Positions 33,706 to 43,098 of a stretch of 64,000 nt of DNA are shown in pieces (position 1 is the stretch's first letter; every line of letters starts with the position of its first letter). This DNA comes from Alphaproteobacteria bacterium (GTDB taxonomy: Bacteria > Pseudomonadota > Alphaproteobacteria > Sphingomonadales > Kordiimonadaceae), in assembly GCA_006226495.1 (NCBI GenBank), contig SBGU01000040.1, positions 1-64,000 on the forward strand, in the 5' to 3' direction. The translations under genes and the position numbers were made by a program. The notes under the pieces are model-generated. The model did not search any database. It saw only the letters and a program-made list of their open reading frames with translations, and had not been told where the DNA came from.

Positions 33706-34131
33706 ATGGCGCATGACGACGCGACGGTGAAAAGCAATATCCTGCATCTGCCCTTTGCCGATGCCACCCGTTCCGTGCGCCATGTGTTTGTGCGTGATTA
33801 CGAGACCGAAGCCGAGATCGGTGTCTATACCCAGGAAAAGGGCAAGACCCAGAAGATCCGCCTGAATGTCGACCTGTCCGTGCTCGAAAGCGGCGATCAT
33901 CATGACGACCAGCTATCGAACGTGGTCTGCTATCACGACATCATCAAGGGCATCCAGACCATCCTGGCCTCCGGCCATATCAACCTTGTTGAAACCCTGG
34001 CCGAAAAAATTGCCGCCTTGGCCCTTGACGACAATCGCGTGATCGGGGTCCGCGTCAAGGTAGAGAAGCTGGAAGCGATCAAGGAAGCCCTGAGCGTCGG
34101 GGTCGAGATCGAACGTCACAGACACGCCTGA
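33706..34131 (+). CDS. folB: Dihydroneopterin aldolase
   Basis: The 141-residue protein has FolB features: the VFVRDYETEAEIGVYTQEKG core (substrate-contacting EIGV and a Glu), VCYHDIIKGI and LVETLAEKIA with the conserved Glu, and a catalytic Lys in VRVKVEKLEA. It makes 6-hydroxymethyl-dihydropterin for folate. An N-terminal extension of about 22 residues is longer than usual. It follows the SDR gene directly, and a hairpin lies 37 bases downstream. Confidence 0.9.
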   Translation: MAHDDATVKSNILHLPFADATRSVRHVFVRDYETEAEIGVYTQEKGKTQKIRLNVDLSVLESGDHHDDQLSNVVCYHDIIKGIQTILASGHINLVETLAEKIAALALDDNRVIGVRVKVEKLEAIKEALSVGVEIERHRHA

Positions 34132-34167
34132 GACCTTAACCAATTAGTAACATTTGGTATTTTCCCT

Positions 34168-34198
34168 GCCGTTCGACATGCGAACGGCGGAAGTTTTA
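34168..34198 (+). terminator. Terminator-like hairpin after folB
   Basis: GCCGTTCG and CGAACGGC form a perfect 8-base stem with loop ACATG, followed by GGAAGTTTT. The T run is short and offset, so termination may be partial. Confidence 0.55.
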
Positions 34199-34512
34199 CA
34201 CATCGAATCGGCTGCTGCCACAGGGCCAAAATCGAGGCAAGTTTACATTTCCCTCGGAGAAATAAATCTCTTATTGACCTTACACCAACCGTTATAAATC
34301 AATGACTTAGCTATTTTGCCCATTTTTTGTGCAATCAGGGGAAACCTCAGTGTTACAGCCATGTTGCACCACAAGCGCATAAGTTTCCCACAAGGTTATC
34401 CACAGGATTCGTGGAAATCTTTTGGACGAATCAAAATAGACAAGTTGAACCATTGAATCCGCCCTGCACTTCCGCCAAAAATGGGCCGCACACATTTCCG
34501 GAGACACACGCG
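34199..34512 (+). other. AT-rich intergenic spacer with a DnaA box, upstream of uvrC
   Basis: No gene is supported in this roughly 310-base stretch. It holds a perfect DnaA box TTATCCACA (34396-34404), a close variant TTTCCCACA 13 bases before it (34383-34391), and an AT-rich tract (about 34255-34330) with TTATTGACC and TTATAAATC. These could be regulatory sites for uvrC, or a small DnaA-binding cluster. Confidence 0.45.
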
Positions 34513-36366
34513 GTGAGCGACACCAGCCTCGACATCGGTATCGACACGATCAAGACGCACGTGAAAACCGCGCCCACGGCACCGGGTGTCTATCGCATGC
34601 TGAACGAACATGGCGACGTGCTTTATGTCGGCAAGGCCAAAAGCATCAAGAAACGCATTGTCTCCTACACCCAGGTGGCCCGGCTGACCGTGCGGCTGAA
34701 GCGCATGGTTGCGGCCACGCGGTCAATGATCTTTGTCACCACCCGCACCGAGGCCGAGGCGCTTCTCCTCGAGGCCTCGCTGATCAAGCGTTTCAAACCG
34801 CCCTTCAACGTGCTTCTGAAGGACGACAAGTCCTTCCCCTATATCATGCTGCGGGAAGACCATGCCTGGGCCCAGATCGCCAAGCACCGTGGGGCCAGGC
34901 GCCACAGGGGCCAGTATTACGGCCCGTTCGCCAATGCGTCTGCGGTCACCCGCACGCTCAATATCCTGCAAAAGGTGTTCCAGTTGCGCTCCTGCACCGA
35001 TGCGGTGCTTGAGAGCCGCACCCGCGCCTGCCTGTTGCACCAGATCAAGCGCTGCTCGGCGCCCTGTGTGAACAAGATCAGCCGTGAGGATTATGCCGAC
35101 ATGGTGTCCGAGACCCGCGCCTTCCTAGAGGGCCGCTCCAGCGACATCCAGAAGAAATTCGCGACCGCGATGCAGGAAGCATCCGATACGCTTGAATTCG
35201 AATTGGCCGCCGTCTACCGCGACCGGCTGAATGCCCTGACCCAGATCCAGAGCCACCAGAGCATGGTCAACGCCATGGTCGACGAGGCGGATGTGATTGC
35301 CGCCGAACTGGTGGGCGGCCAGGTCGGCGTGCAGGTATTCTTTTTCCGGGCCGGCCAGAACTGGGGCCACCGGGCCTATTTCCCCAAGCACCACAAATCG
35401 GACGATGTGGCCGACGTGCTGGCGGCCTTTGTGGTGCAATTCTATGACAATAAACCCGCGCCGCGCCTGATCCTGACCTCGCACCGGCTGCCGGAAGCCG
35501 AGCTGATTTCGGGCGCCCTGTCCGACCGCATGGGCCGGCGGGTCGAACTCAGCGTGCCATCGCGCGGCAAAAAAGCCGATGTGATGCGCGAAGCGATAAG
35601 GAACGCCAAGGAAGCGCTGGAACGCCGCATGGCCGAAAGCGCAAGCCAGGAACGGCTTCTGGAGGGCCTGGCAGAGCTGTTCGACCTGGACGGTCCGCCC
35701 GAACGCATCGAGGTGTATGACAACAGCCATATCCAGGGCACCAATGCCCTGGGCGGCATGGTGGTGGCGGGGCCCGAAGGCTTCATGAAAAACAGCTACC
35801 GCAAATTCAACATCAAGTCCGAGGAGCTGACCCCCGGCGACGATTTCGGCATGATGCGCGAGGTGATGCGCCGCCGTTTCAGCCGGCTGATGAAAGAAGA
35901 CGCCACGCGCGAGCGCGGCCACTGGCCCGACCTGTTGCTGATCGACGGCGGCAAGGGGCAACTGTCGGCGGTCACCGAAACCCTGGACGACCTGGGGGTC
36001 ACCGACGTGGCCATTGTCGCCATCTCCAAGGGGCCGGACCGCAACGCCGGGCGCGAGCAGTTCCATATGCCGGGCCGCGACACCTTCATGCTGCCGATGA
36101 CCGACCCTGTACTTTATTACCTGCAGCGCCTGCGCGACGAAGCGCACCGGTTCGCAATCGGCAGCCACCGGGCAAGGCGCGCGGGCGATATCAAGAAATC
36201 ACCACTGGACGGCGTGCCGGGCATTGGCCCGAAACGCAAAAAGGCGCTGTTGCATCACTTCGGCTCGGCCAAGGCCGTGGCCGACGCCGATGTGCGCGAC
36301 CTTGAGGGCGTGGACGGCATTTCCCGCGCCACAGCACAGACGATCTACGACCATTTCCGGGGCTGA
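34513..36366 (+). CDS. uvrC: UvrABC excision nuclease subunit C
   Basis: The 617-residue protein makes both cuts in nucleotide excision repair. Order: GIY-YIG nuclease (PGVYRML then [13 protein letters not shown], residues about 25-55), a Cys-containing middle region ([15 protein letters not shown]), a UVR motif near 210, the RNase H-like nuclease ([10 protein letters not shown] near 405, [10 protein letters not shown] near 480) and C-terminal helix-hairpin-helix repeats ([16 protein letters not shown]). Starts at GTG 34513 behind CCGGAG; the frame is open farther upstream but with no good start or family similarity. pgsA, moaD and moaE follow. Confidence 0.96.
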   Translation: MSDTSLDIGIDTIKTHVKTAPTAPGVYRMLNEHGDVLYVGKAKSIKKRIVSYTQVARLTVRLKRMVAATRSMIFVTTRTEAEALLLEASLIKRFKPPFNVLLKDDKSFPYIMLREDHAWAQIAKHRGARRHRGQYYGPFANASAVTRTLNILQKVFQLRSCTDAVLESRTRACLLHQIKRCSAPCVNKISREDYADMVSETRAFLEGRSSDIQKKFATAMQEASDTLEFELAAVYRDRLNALTQIQSHQSMVNAMVDEADVIAAELVGGQVGVQVFFFRAGQNWGHRAYFPKHHKSDDVADVLAAFVVQFYDNKPAPRLILTSHRLPEAELISGALSDRMGRRVELSVPSRGKKADVMREAIRNAKEALERRMAESASQERLLEGLAELFDLDGPPERIEVYDNSHIQGTNALGGMVVAGPEGFMKNSYRKFNIKSEELTPGDDFGMMREVMRRRFSRLMKEDATRERGHWPDLLLIDGGKGQLSAVTETLDDLGVTDVAIVAISKGPDRNAGREQFHMPGRDTFMLPMTDPVLYYLQRLRDEAHRFAIGSHRARRAGDIKKSPLDGVPGIGPKRKKALLHHFGSAKAVADADVRDLEGVDGISRATAQTIYDHFRG

Positions 36367-36465
36367 CACGGTCCATTTCGCCCTGCCCGGCCACAGACGT
36401 TGACGCGGGCGGGCAATCGGCTATTGTTGGCGAGCCCACGCAAAAATCGCCGCGAGTATAAAGCC

Positions 36466-37017
36466 ATGTGGACCCTGCCGAACATTCTGACCATGTCCCG
36501 GATTTTTGTAATCCCGCTTCTGGTCGCCTCCTTCTATATGGAACAGCCGCTGGGCAGCCATATTGCCTTTGTGCTGTTTGCCGTTGCCGGCATCACCGAC
36601 TTTTTCGACGGCTACCTCGCGCGCGCGACCGGCAGTGTGTCGAAGATCGGCATGTTCCTGGACCCCATCGCCGACAAGCTGATGGTGGGCGCGATCATCG
36701 TGATGGTGGTGGCGGTCGGCTGGGTGAACAGCGTGCATGTGGTGGCCGCGGTCATCATCATGTGCCGGGAACTCCTGGTCTCGGGCCTGCGCGAATTCCT
36801 CGCCGGCATCCAGGTCAGTGTGCCGGTCAGCATGCTGGCCAAATGGAAAACCACGGTGCAGATGGTGGCCCTTGGCGCATTGTGCTGGGCCAAGGGTGCG
36901 GTGGTGTTCGGCCTGCCCGCGCTTGAAATCGGCATCGCGCTCCTGTGGGTTGCGGCGGTGCTGACCCTTTATACCGGCTACGACTATCTGCGCGCCGGCC
37001 TCAAACATATGGTATAG
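36466..37017 (+). CDS. pgsA: CDP-diacylglycerol-glycerol-3-phosphate 3-phosphatidyltransferase
   Basis: This 183-residue membrane enzyme makes phosphatidylglycerol phosphate. It has the exact CDP-alcohol phosphotransferase motif D-G-x2-A-R-x8-G-x3-D-x3-D in DGYLARATGSVSKIG followed by MFLDPIADK, and five to six membrane helices. ATG 36466 (MWTLPNILTMSRI) is the conserved family start; longer frames need TTG. moaD starts 7 bases after its stop. Confidence 0.96.
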   Translation: MWTLPNILTMSRIFVIPLLVASFYMEQPLGSHIAFVLFAVAGITDFFDGYLARATGSVSKIGMFLDPIADKLMVGAIIVMVVAVGWVNSVHVVAAVIIMCRELLVSGLREFLAGIQVSVPVSMLAKWKTTVQMVALGALCWAKGAVVFGLPALEIGIALLWVAAVLTLYTGYDYLRAGLKHMV

Positions 37018-37024
37018 TCAGAGC

Positions 37025-37276
37025 ATGCAACTGATTTATTTTGCCTGGGTCAAGGAACGCATCGGCAAGTCCGAGGAGGTCCTGCACCTGCCGGACCATG
37101 TCGGCACGGTGGCCGAACTGCTGGATTACCTGTCCGGCATCAACGAGATTTATGCCCACGCGCTTTCGAACCGCGCCATGCTGCGTGTTGCCGTGAACCA
37201 GACCCATGTCGGGCTTGACCATGCCGTGAAGGACACCGACGAGATTGCCATTTTCCCGCCGGTGACCGGGGGCTGA
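37025..37276 (+). CDS. moaD: Molybdopterin synthase sulfur carrier subunit
   Basis: The 83-residue ubiquitin-like protein ends in the required Gly-Gly (PPVTGG), which is thiocarboxylated and gives sulfur to the pterin in the MoaE complex. FARVKE-type start (IYFAWVKERIGK) is typical. Its stop overlaps the first ATG of moaE (TGATG). Confidence 0.95.
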   Translation: MQLIYFAWVKERIGKSEEVLHLPDHVGTVAELLDYLSGINEIYAHALSNRAMLRVAVNQTHVGLDHAVKDTDEIAIFPPVTGG

Positions 37277-37725
37277 TGATGGCCACGGTGTTGGTTCAGG
37301 AAGCCGACTTCGATATCGGCGCCGAAATTGCCGCCCTGCGCGCCGGCCGCACCGACATTGGCGCAATTGTTAGCTTCACCGGCACGGTGCGCGACCTGGA
37401 CGGCGGCCTGAAGGCCATGACCCTTGAACATTATCCCGGCATGACAGAGGCTGAGCTTGCCCGCATCGCGACCGAGGCCGAAGCGCGCTGGCCGCTGCAG
37501 GGCTGCCGCATCATCCACCGCTTTGGCCGCTTGCTGCCGGGCGACCAGATCGTGCTGGTGATCACCTTGAGCGCGCACCGGCAGGCCGCCTTCGAAGCCG
37601 CCGATTTCCTGATGGACTTCCTCAAGTCCAAGGCGCCTTTCTGGAAGAAGGAAGAAACGGAGGGCGGGGCAGAGTGGGTTGCCGCCAAGGACAGCGATAC
37701 GGACGCGCTCGACCGCTGGCCCTGA
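37276..37725 (+). CDS. moaE: Molybdopterin synthase catalytic subunit
   Basis: The 149-residue protein shows MoaE motifs: VSFTGTVRD near residue 35, LEHYPGM, and the C-terminal catalytic lysines in KSKAPFWKKE near residue 120. With MoaD it converts cPMP to molybdopterin. It starts at the first of two ATGs (37276/37279) overlapping the moaD stop. A perfect bidirectional terminator follows 25 bases on. Confidence 0.95.
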   Translation: MMATVLVQEADFDIGAEIAALRAGRTDIGAIVSFTGTVRDLDGGLKAMTLEHYPGMTEAELARIATEAEARWPLQGCRIIHRFGRLLPGDQIVLVITLSAHRQAAFEAADFLMDFLKSKAPFWKKEETEGGAEWVAAKDSDTDALDRWP

Positions 37726-37750
37726 CCAGCCCGGCCTTGCCGACATAAAA

Positions 37751-37779
37751 AAGGCGGCCATAGGCCGCCTTCAGTTTTT
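37751..37779. terminator. Bidirectional terminator between convergent moaE and membrane-protein gene
   Basis: AAGGCGGCC-ATA-GGCCGCCTT is a perfect 9-base stem. It is followed by CAGTTTTTA on the plus strand and by TTTTTTATG on the minus strand, so it can stop transcripts from both sides. Confidence 0.85.
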
Positions 37780-37803
37780 AGGCTTGGGAATGTTGTTCTT
37801 CTG

Positions 37804-38712
37804 TTATCCGGCTGTGGACACATTGTCGGCCCGGTAGACGTCGAAATTCATGGTTTCCGGCGTGATGCGCCTTAGGGTCATGCCCACGCCCATTACCATG
37901 CAGGCCTGCATGTAAAGGCTGGTGAGCACCGCCCCCAGTTCCCGCAGGTCGAACCGGTCCACGGCATCGACACCGATCAGGAACAGGCTGACACCGATGG
38001 AAGAAATCACCACGGACTTGACCACCACCTCGATGGCGCGGTGCTGATCTGCCGGGCTGGCGAGCGGGTCCAGGCGCCTGCCCGAAATGAAACCCCGCAC
38101 CACAAACACATACATGATGTTCATGAAGGTAATCAGCGGCAGGGTCAGGGTCACTTCTTCGCCCCATTGGCTCATCGGTCCCTTGCCGGACAGGTAGAAG
38201 ACTACCCAGGCAACATACAGGACCACCGCCAGCGCCACATAACCGGGCGCGATATAGTTGCCGAGCCGGCGCGGCGACAGGTTGGCCGAGCGCATGCGGC
38301 TGGCGCTATAGGCTTCGCGCATGGCCTTGTAGCGGCGCATTTCGACCACGGACAGATAGATGAAGGGCATGACCTGAATGATAAAATAGACGGCGGCCAT
38401 GGCCTTGCTGCCGCCCACCGTCATGCCATGGAAGCCCAAAACCACGGCAACAAGGGCAACGCCCCCGAATGCAGCAATCGCATAATTGACTCCCAGATAC
38501 ATGCCGATGCGGGCTTTGGTGGCACCGACAAAATCAGGCCCTGCGCCCGGATACAGCTTTGGAAATTCCGACGGCGGGAAATGGTCAAGCATATAGTGCA
38601 TGCGCGCGGCGATCTGGCGCGGGTAAAAGACCGAGACCAGGAAGACCTGACTGGCAAAGGCCAGGTAAAACAATATCAGGATGCTGGCTGTCGTTATCGT
38701 GGCGGACATCAT
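37804..38712 (-). CDS. Multi-pass membrane protein of unknown family
   Basis: I do not recognise this 302-residue protein. It has about eight hydrophobic helices, a conspicuous loop rich in Pro and Phe after the first helix (FYPRQIAARMHYMLDHFPPSEFP), and basic cytoplasmic loops (EMRRYKAMREAYSASRMRS). No transporter or enzyme signature is visible. Its start overlaps the stop of the GntR-type regulator (ATGA), so the two are one operon and the regulator probably controls it. The regulator's subfamily often controls ABC transporters, but no ATPase is present here. Confidence 0.7.
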   Translation of the reverse strand: MMSATITTASILILFYLAFASQVFLVSVFYPRQIAARMHYMLDHFPPSEFPKLYPGAGPDFVGATKARIGMYLGVNYAIAAFGGVALVAVVLGFHGMTVGGSKAMAAVYFIIQVMPFIYLSVVEMRRYKAMREAYSASRMRSANLSPRRLGNYIAPGYVALAVVLYVAWVVFYLSGKGPMSQWGEEVTLTLPLITFMNIMYVFVVRGFISGRRLDPLASPADQHRAIEVVVKSVVISSIGVSLFLIGVDAVDRFDLRELGAVLTSLYMQACMVMGVGMTLRRITPETMNFDVYRADNVSTAG

Positions 38713-39098
38713 TGGCCTCCGTTCATTTTGTTCTGCATCAGGTTCGCAAACGCGATCCTTATTTCACTGTCGGTAGCACCGCGCGCACGGCAGGCTTCCA
38801 CCGTGTCGCTGATCTGGCCCGCGACCCAGGCATTCAGGTCGAAATCCACATGGGCTTTGGCGTCGGGATGCACAAAAGTGCCCCTGTAGCCCTTGGTCTG
38901 GATGATATTGTCGCGTTCCAGAAGCTGGTAGGCCTTGGCCACCGTCTTGTTGTTGAGATCCAGGTCGTTCGCCAGTTGCCGGATCGACGGCAAGGGTGCA
39001 CCCGGCGCAAGGGTGCCTGCGCTGACGGCGGCCTTGATGCCACCCATCAGTTGGGCAAACAGCGGTTCTTCCGCATCGATGTCGATTGTTATCTGCAT
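38709..39098 (-). CDS. GntR-family transcription regulator, YtrA subfamily
   Basis: The 129-residue protein has a GntR winged helix: PLFAQLMGGIKAAV, then PLPSIRQLANDLDLNNKTVAKAYQ, LLERDNII and the wing TKGYRGTFV. The short C-terminal tail of about 55 residues, with no ligand domain, marks the YtrA subfamily. An inverted-repeat GTACC/GGTAC array lies just upstream, consistent with autoregulation as known for YtrA. It heads the operon with the membrane protein. Confidence 0.88.
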   Translation of the reverse strand: MQITIDIDAEEPLFAQLMGGIKAAVSAGTLAPGAPLPSIRQLANDLDLNNKTVAKAYQLLERDNIIQTKGYRGTFVHPDAKAHVDFDLNAWVAGQISDTVEACRARGATDSEIRIAFANLMQNKMNGGQ

Positions 39099-39133
39099 GG
39101 TCCTCTCGTCTGTCGTGACTCGGGTCTGTCCGT

Positions 39134-39188
39134 TGGTACTTTTTGTTGTTCCCTATGTACCATGTATATAAGGGGTACATCTGGTACA
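39134..39188 (-). promoter_or_regulatory. Inverted-repeat operator array for the YtrA-type regulator
   Basis: TGTACC (39156-39161) and GGTACA (39174-39179) form a perfect inverted repeat with a 12-base AT-rich spacer. GGTAC at 39135-39139 and GGTACA at 39183-39188 add half-sites, making two or more overlapping palindromes. The array sits 36-90 bases upstream of the regulator's ATG, where its promoter must be; the spacer TATATAAG resembles a -10 region. Confidence 0.65.
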
Positions 39189-39241
39189 ATAAAAAAGCAA
39201 GCCCTTTTTTGAGGCCCGCCTGTCCGGCCCGGCACAAACAA

Positions 39242-39267
39242 AAAGGCCGGGGAAAACCCCGGCCTTT
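39242..39267 (-). terminator. Terminator of the division and cell-wall cluster after ftsZ
   Basis: AAAGGCCGGGG-AAAA-CCCCGGCCTTT is a perfect 11-base stem 22 bases past the ftsZ stop; on the minus strand it runs into TTTTTGTTTG. Confidence 0.9.
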
Positions 39268-39288
39268 GATACTACTCGATACTCAGAT

Positions 39289-40947
39289 TCAGTTTTGCTG
39301 GCGCCTGAGGAAGCTCGGGATCTCGAGCTGCTCGGTCGACGCCGGCCTCAGGGCCGGGCGTTCGTCTGCGGTGACACCACCCAGCGACGGAGCCGCACTT
39401 TGGGCCGTGGCCGGTGCGACAGCCGGTGCCGTTGCGGCGCCTGCGTCATTCACCGGCTTCGGGCTTTGCGCCACTTCCGGGGTGTCGGAACGCAGGCCGG
39501 CTGTCATCAGTTGGAACAGGCTGCGCCGCTGGGGCGCTGTTTCCTGGACCGGCTCGGCCACCGGGGCCTTTTTCTCGGGTGCGCCACTGGTATAGGCGGC
39601 TTCTTGGAAGGCGTTCGGGCGAACCGCTGCGGCCACCGGCTGCTGGGCAGCTTTCGGCATCATCGGTGCTTCGGCCACGAAGGCATCCTCGCCCTGCGCC
39701 GCAACGGCACGGGCTTCGAGATCATCTTCGGCTTTTTCCGGCTCGACTTCATCCATCAGCTCGATGGTGTCTTCGTCATCGTCTTCCATCATGGCAGCCA
39801 CTTCGCTCAGCGGCTCGCTGTCCGACAGCGCGGGGCCTTCCTCGATTTCAGCCTTGAACTCGACCTGTACTTTCGGGGCGGCTTCCACAGCGGCCGGCGC
39901 CGCGGCTTCCATCACCGGGGCCTTTTCGACGACCGGCTGCTGGATGGTTTTTTGCGGCTGCGGGATCGGCTGGATGGCCACACCACCTTCGATACCGGTC
40001 GCGACAACCGAAACCCGGAGGCGACCCTCGAGCTCGGGATTGAAGGCCGAACCGAAGACGATCAGCGCATCGGGGTCAACCTGGTCGCGCACCATGTTCA
40101 CGGCTTCATCAACTTCATACAGCGTCATGTCCATGCCGCCGGTAACGTTGATGATGACGCCTTTGGCGCCCTTGAGCGATGCTTCCTCAAGAAGCGGGTT
40201 CGAGATGGCGGCAGCGGCGGCGTCCGACGCGCGGCTTTCGCCCTCGGCCTCGCCCGTGCCCATCATGGCCTTGCCCATTTCTGACATCACGGTACGCACG
40301 TCGGCAAAGTCGAGGTTGATAAGGCCCGGCATGACCATAAGGTCGGTGATGCCGCGCACACCCGAATGCAGCACTTCGTCGGCCATCTTGAAGGCGTCGG
40401 CGAAGGTGGTGCGTTCGTTGGCGACCCGGAACAGGTTCTGGTTCGGGATGATGATCAGGGTATCGACATGCTGCGCCAGTTCCGAGATACCGGATTCAGC
40501 GATCTTCATGCGGCGACCGCCCTCGAAATGGAACGGTTTGGTGACCACACCGACGGTCAGGATGCCCTTGTCGCGTGCCCGTTTCGCGATCACAGGGGCT
40601 GCGCCCGTACCGGTGCCACCGCCCATGCCGGCGGTGATGAAGGCCATATGGCAGCCCGCCAGCATCTCGTCGATGCTGTCGCCGGCTTCTTCCGCCGCGG
40701 CTTCACCGATTTTCGGCTGGGCGCCTGCGCCCAGGCCTTGCGTGATTTGAACACCAAGCTGGATGCGGTTGTCGGCGGCGGCATTCGCCAGCGCCTGCGC
40801 GTCCGTGTTGGCGACCACAAAATCCACCCCCTGCAGATCGGCGCGGATCATGTTGTTGACAGCGTTACAGCCCGCACCGCCAACACCGATCACCGCGATC
40901 TTCGGGGTGAGTTCGGTCAGTTCCATGTTTTCAAAGTCGATAGACAT
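39289..40947 (-). CDS. ftsZ: Cell division protein FtsZ
   Basis: The 552-residue tubulin-like GTPase forms the division ring. [13 protein letters not shown] opens the nucleotide fold and the GTP loop GGGTGTG is at 109-115; the T7-loop [11 protein letters not shown] is intact. After residue about 320 comes a long, acidic, Ala/Pro-rich linker, longer than in E. coli, ending in the partner-binding tail [12 protein letters not shown]. Long linkers of this kind are typical of alphaproteobacteria. It is the last gene of the cluster and is followed by a strong terminator. Confidence 0.98.
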   Translation of the reverse strand: MSIDFENMELTELTPKIAVIGVGGAGCNAVNNMIRADLQGVDFVVANTDAQALANAAADNRIQLGVQITQGLGAGAQPKIGEAAAEEAGDSIDEMLAGCHMAFITAGMGGGTGTGAAPVIAKRARDKGILTVGVVTKPFHFEGGRRMKIAESGISELAQHVDTLIIIPNQNLFRVANERTTFADAFKMADEVLHSGVRGITDLMVMPGLINLDFADVRTVMSEMGKAMMGTGEAEGESRASDAAAAAISNPLLEEASLKGAKGVIINVTGGMDMTLYEVDEAVNMVRDQVDPDALIVFGSAFNPELEGRLRVSVVATGIEGGVAIQPIPQPQKTIQQPVVEKAPVMEAAAPAAVEAAPKVQVEFKAEIEEGPALSDSEPLSEVAAMMEDDDEDTIELMDEVEPEKAEDDLEARAVAAQGEDAFVAEAPMMPKAAQQPVAAAVRPNAFQEAAYTSGAPEKKAPVAEPVQETAPQRRSLFQLMTAGLRSDTPEVAQSPKPVNDAGAATAPAVAPATAQSAAPSLGGVTADERPALRPASTEQLEIPSFLRRQQN

Positions 40948-41020
40948 TGCCCAAATACCTCCGTTTGATCCTTTATATCCTGCCGAGTCGCGAGAATCCA
41001 GCGAATCGGTGATTTGCCCG

Positions 41021-42286
41021 TTAAAAATTATTCCTGAACCAGCGTGTCAGGCGCCCGAAACCACCACCAGCCGGGCCTTTTGCCCGTTCGGGCTTCTGTT
41101 TTTTGGCGGCATCCTGCACCGGGCGCCGCACGACATAGAACAAAAGGCCGAGCGCTGCCGAAAAACTGCTGGCCTGCGCCGCCTGCGGCAGGCCGTCGAT
41201 CACCTCAGGGCGGCCGATGCGCACCTGGCGCCCCAGCATGCGCGTTGCAAGGTCGCGAATGCCTTCGGCCTGCGCCACACCGCCCGTGAGCACCACACGC
41301 CGCCCGGCAATGCCGGAAAAGCCCGATGCGTCCAGCCGGTCGCTGACCGTGGCCAGCAACAGTTCCAGTTCCTTCTGGATCACGCCAGTCAGCGCCGCAC
41401 GCGGCATGCGCACAACACTGTCGCCACCACGTTCGCCGACCTGTGGCACCTCGATCTCCAGCCGTTCGTCGGCGGCATCCACCATGGCCGAGCCATTGAA
41501 GGTTTTCAGCCGTTCGGCATGATCAAACGGGGTGAGAAGCGCACGCGCCACCTGTTCGGTGATGACACCACCGCCCATGGGCAGCACTTCGGCATGCACC
41601 AGGGCGCCCTGGGCAAACACGGAAATACCGGTGCAGCCGGCGCCGATGTCGATACAGGCGGCGCCCATTTTGGCTTCGTCTTCCACCAGGGTCGCAAGAC
41701 CGGCCGCAAAGGGCGACAGCACGACACCCGCCACATTCAGATGCGCGCGGCGCACACAGGCCTGCAGGTTCTGCAAGGGGCCATGGTCGGCGGTAATGAC
41801 ATGCAGCGCCACGGTCAGCTTCTTGCCATACATGCCGATGGGCGCCTTGGGGCTGAAATTGCCGTCGACCCCAAAGGCCGCCGGGAAAGCGTGCAAGACA
41901 CCCGTGTCTTCCACATCCACCTGTTCACGCGCTTCATTGATCGCGCGGTCGATGTCGGCTTCGCTGACGGCATGGCCCGCGATATCCACCTGCACTTCGA
42001 CAATGGTGCTTTTGGGTTCCCCGCCCGAGAAGGTCAGCCACACATCGCTGATGGTGACACCGGCCATTTTTTCGGCCTGGTCGACCGAGGCCCGGATGGC
42101 TTTTTCGGTCTGGTCCATATCGACGATGGCGCCCGCCGATACACCGCCGCCATTGGCCCGGTTGCCGACACCGCGCACATGGATGGCGCCGGCGTCGTCC
42201 ACCTCGGCGATCAAGCAGGCGACCTTGGCCGAACCGACGTCCAGCGCGGCAATCAGACCTTCCTGTACTGTCTTAGATGGTTTCAT
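41021..42286 (-). CDS. ftsA: Cell division protein FtsA
   Basis: The 421-residue actin-like ATPase tethers FtsZ to the membrane. [15 protein letters not shown] is the phosphate-1 motif; the inserted 1C domain follows ([13 protein letters not shown]), then [13 protein letters not shown] (phosphate 2) and [12 protein letters not shown] (adenosine). The C-terminal [12 protein letters not shown] is the amphipathic membrane-binding helix. ATG 42286 is preferred over an upstream TTG (42295). Confidence 0.97.
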   Translation of the reverse strand: MKPSKTVQEGLIAALDVGSAKVACLIAEVDDAGAIHVRGVGNRANGGGVSAGAIVDMDQTEKAIRASVDQAEKMAGVTISDVWLTFSGGEPKSTIVEVQVDIAGHAVSEADIDRAINEAREQVDVEDTGVLHAFPAAFGVDGNFSPKAPIGMYGKKLTVALHVITADHGPLQNLQACVRRAHLNVAGVVLSPFAAGLATLVEDEAKMGAACIDIGAGCTGISVFAQGALVHAEVLPMGGGVITEQVARALLTPFDHAERLKTFNGSAMVDAADERLEIEVPQVGERGGDSVVRMPRAALTGVIQKELELLLATVSDRLDASGFSGIAGRRVVLTGGVAQAEGIRDLATRMLGRQVRIGRPEVIDGLPQAAQASSFSAALGLLFYVVRRPVQDAAKKQKPERAKGPAGGGFGRLTRWFRNNF

Positions 42287-42315
42287 GTTTCCCAACTCGA
42301 TACGCGAGAAAAAAA

Positions 42316-43095
42316 TCAGGTCAGCGATTCATCGGCTTCCATGCGTTTGTGGCCGTCCGGCGAAACCCTGAGCACCATGCGGTCCGGCAGGCGCATGTCG
42401 ATGACCATGACCTCCCGTTCCAGAAGTCGGTGCTTGTTTTCATACTCGACAAACCGGCTCCAGGCGGCCTGGGCGCCATAAGGCACCTGGTCGTCCTCCG
42501 GCAGCTTGACCCGGATGCCATTGTCGAAAATCAGGTCCCAGCGGCGTTCACCCACGCGCACGGCGGTGCGCACCTTGGCGGCCAGCTCGGGCGTTTCGTC
42601 CAGCATGGTCTGCAGCGCATGCACACGGCCCTGGGCACCGTCGCCCACCACCAGCATCAAGTGCGCAAATTCCTTGACCCCGCGCGTGGTGATCACCGTG
42701 CCATCGGCATCAATCACATAAACCCGGCCCTTGTCCTGCCACAGTGCATAGGCATGGCGTTCGGTAAGGCGGATATGCAGTTCACCCGGCAGCACGCGGG
42801 TCACTTCCGCGCGCTTGACCCACGGCAGGGCCTCGAGCTGCTTCTGCATCTGGCCCAGATCAATGGCCAGAAGCGGCATGCCGTCGTCGACATCCAGCGC
42901 GGCCAGCACTTCAGACCGGCGGCTGCGTTCCATGCCTTCGATGCTGAGGGACGACAGCACAAAACCCGCGTCCCGCGTGCGTTCAACGAACCAGCCCTCG
43001 ATCACCGGCGCCTGCCATGCGGCATAGCCCGCCGCCGGCACACACAGCATCAGCGGAACAAGCTTCAACCAGCGATGACGAAACGTCAGTGCCAT
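42316..43095 (-). CDS. ftsQ: Cell division protein FtsQ
   Basis: The 259-residue protein is a bitopic divisome component: one N-terminal membrane helix (residues about 10-28), a POTRA domain (SLSIEGMERSRRSEVLAALD onward) and a FtsQ-type C-terminal domain (LPWVKRAEVTRVLPGELHI, then YVIDADGTVI). It is somewhat short for alphaproteobacterial FtsQ. It starts only 3 bases after murB; ddl, often found between them, is absent. Confidence 0.93.
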   Translation of the reverse strand: MALTFRHRWLKLVPLMLCVPAAGYAAWQAPVIEGWFVERTRDAGFVLSSLSIEGMERSRRSEVLAALDVDDGMPLLAIDLGQMQKQLEALPWVKRAEVTRVLPGELHIRLTERHAYALWQDKGRVYVIDADGTVITTRGVKEFAHLMLVVGDGAQGRVHALQTMLDETPELAAKVRTAVRVGERRWDLIFDNGIRVKLPEDDQVPYGAQAAWSRFVEYENKHRLLEREVMVIDMRLPDRMVLRVSPDGHKRMEADESLT

Positions 43096-43098
43096 GCC

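Noticed and set aside
34327-34512. 62-residue N-terminal extension of uvrC
   Set aside because: The sequence is AT-rich, unlike UvrC N-termini, and overlaps DnaA-box-like sites; GTG 34513 matches the family start.
34199-34512. Chromosome origin
   Set aside because: Only one perfect DnaA box and no usual origin neighbours; kept as a low-interest finding only.
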